In this document: in pieces, positions 63,501 through 64,000 of the stretch
How positions within the stretch are numbered: position 1 is the first letter of the stretch
Layout: each line of letters begins with the position of its first letter
Assembly: GCA_026182355.1 (NCBI GenBank)
Contig: JAPFBL010000233.1
Location: forward strand, 186,001 to 250,000
Reading direction: 5' to 3'
DNA from: Hermatobates lingyangjiaoensis
Lineage: Eukaryota; Arthropoda; Insecta; Hemiptera; Hermatobatidae
Length of the DNA: 64,000 nt
Notes under the pieces: generated by a model
Told to the model about the DNA's origin: nothing
Seen by the model: the letters and a program-made list of their open reading frames with translations, nothing else
Databases searched by the model: none
Made by a program: the position numbers and the translations under genes

Positions 63501-64000
63501 AATAATATCTATGTAGCACTTTATCCAGTTCTGGTACTGACAAAACTATAGATAGGAGAAATAGCTAGGTCATCTTGTGAAAACTGGTATGTTGGCATCA
63601 AGTACTATATAAAGAGTAAATATGGATTTATTCTGTTCACAATCCAATGTAAGAGAAGTGAACGTGTGTTTTAATGAGTATAAGAAATATTTCCTAAAAA
63701 ATAAAGTGGGAAATTATTTTTTACATTAGTTACTTTACAATTTAAATAAAAAAATTAATAAGCTGTGTTCCTATTTCACTTTTTCGAATATTTTGTATTT
63801 ACAAACAATTTAACAATAAATATATTCGTTCATATCTTTATTTAAAAGTTTTTTTTGGAAAATGACATTGTTCAAGCATTTTAAGGGGATTTAATAGGCA
63901 TTTGTTTTGCTGAAAGTACTTGTTTTAGCCTGAAGATTTTAGCTGGTTGTTGAATATGCACAAGAATTAGAGTTGTGGGTCAAAACGACCCCTATCTAGA
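63501..64000. other. AT-rich DNA, no gene seen
   Basis: No recognisable element up to the window end. Confidence 0.4.

Overview
This window is invertebrate metazoan nuclear DNA, very AT-rich, with long (TA)n and (AC)n microsatellites and no convincing host exon, rRNA or true tRNA gene. Almost everything recognisable is transposon-derived. A jockey-clade LINE whose ORF1 carries a pre-C2HC/zinc-knuckle region makes an arthropod plausible (a chelicerate would fit the composition), but this is inference.

The dominant hidden structure is a swarm of Penelope-like element (PLE) debris. Three GIY-YIG endonuclease fragments (3683-4366 minus, 24205-24372 plus, 28453-29232 plus) and several copies of the PLE N-terminal coding segment (10471-10611, 10990-11107, 16935-17100, 18095-18245, 41565-42003) are scattered among short modules carrying minimalist hammerhead-ribozyme (HHR) motifs. 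I call these families A to H. Each shows CUGANGA, one extra base, a variable hairpin, GAA, a 4- or 6-base palindrome starting with A and ending with U, and then a base that is never G. Many modules are inverted dimers with their 3' tails pointing outward, and most tails end in (TA)n. HHRs in PLE terminal repeats are established knowledge. The diversity, the inverted-dimer layout and the shared end points seen here are the most interesting content.

Layout: 0.7-1.3 kb tandem duplication; 2.8-4.7 kb PLE debris (families A, B, H); 5.5-5.8 kb tRNA-derived SINE; 7.9-8.9 kb SINE split by a 5'-truncated jockey-like LINE; 9.6-10.4 kb hAT element inserted in (TA)n; 10.5-11.3 kb PLE inverted pair; 12.0-12.5 kb SINE whose core has expanded into a 33-bp minisatellite; 15.6-16.1 kb small hAT element; 16.9-18.3 kb PLE N-terminal fragments; 18.9-20.3 kb Helitron with a decayed helicase; 20.6 kb pogo-like helix-turn-helix remnant; 22.3-25.2 kb families B, C and D; 27.7-29.6 kb family A cluster with a PLE endonuclease fragment; 30.6-31.0 kb unexplained GC-rich island; 34.9-35.8 kb second SINE split by the same LINE; 36.1-36.3 kb minisatellite; 38-42 kb families B, F and G; 47-52 kb SINEs and family C; 54-61 kb family B, two Helitron relics and a nearly complete jockey retrotransposon with an intact ORF2; 62.8-63.5 kb dense B/E cluster.

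The only long intact reading frame is the jockey ORF2 (57461-60154, endonuclease plus reverse transcriptase). Its ORF1 has a stop codon and a frameshift, so the copy looks young but would need ORF1 from elsewhere. Long intervals between elements are AT-rich with no gene that I can support.
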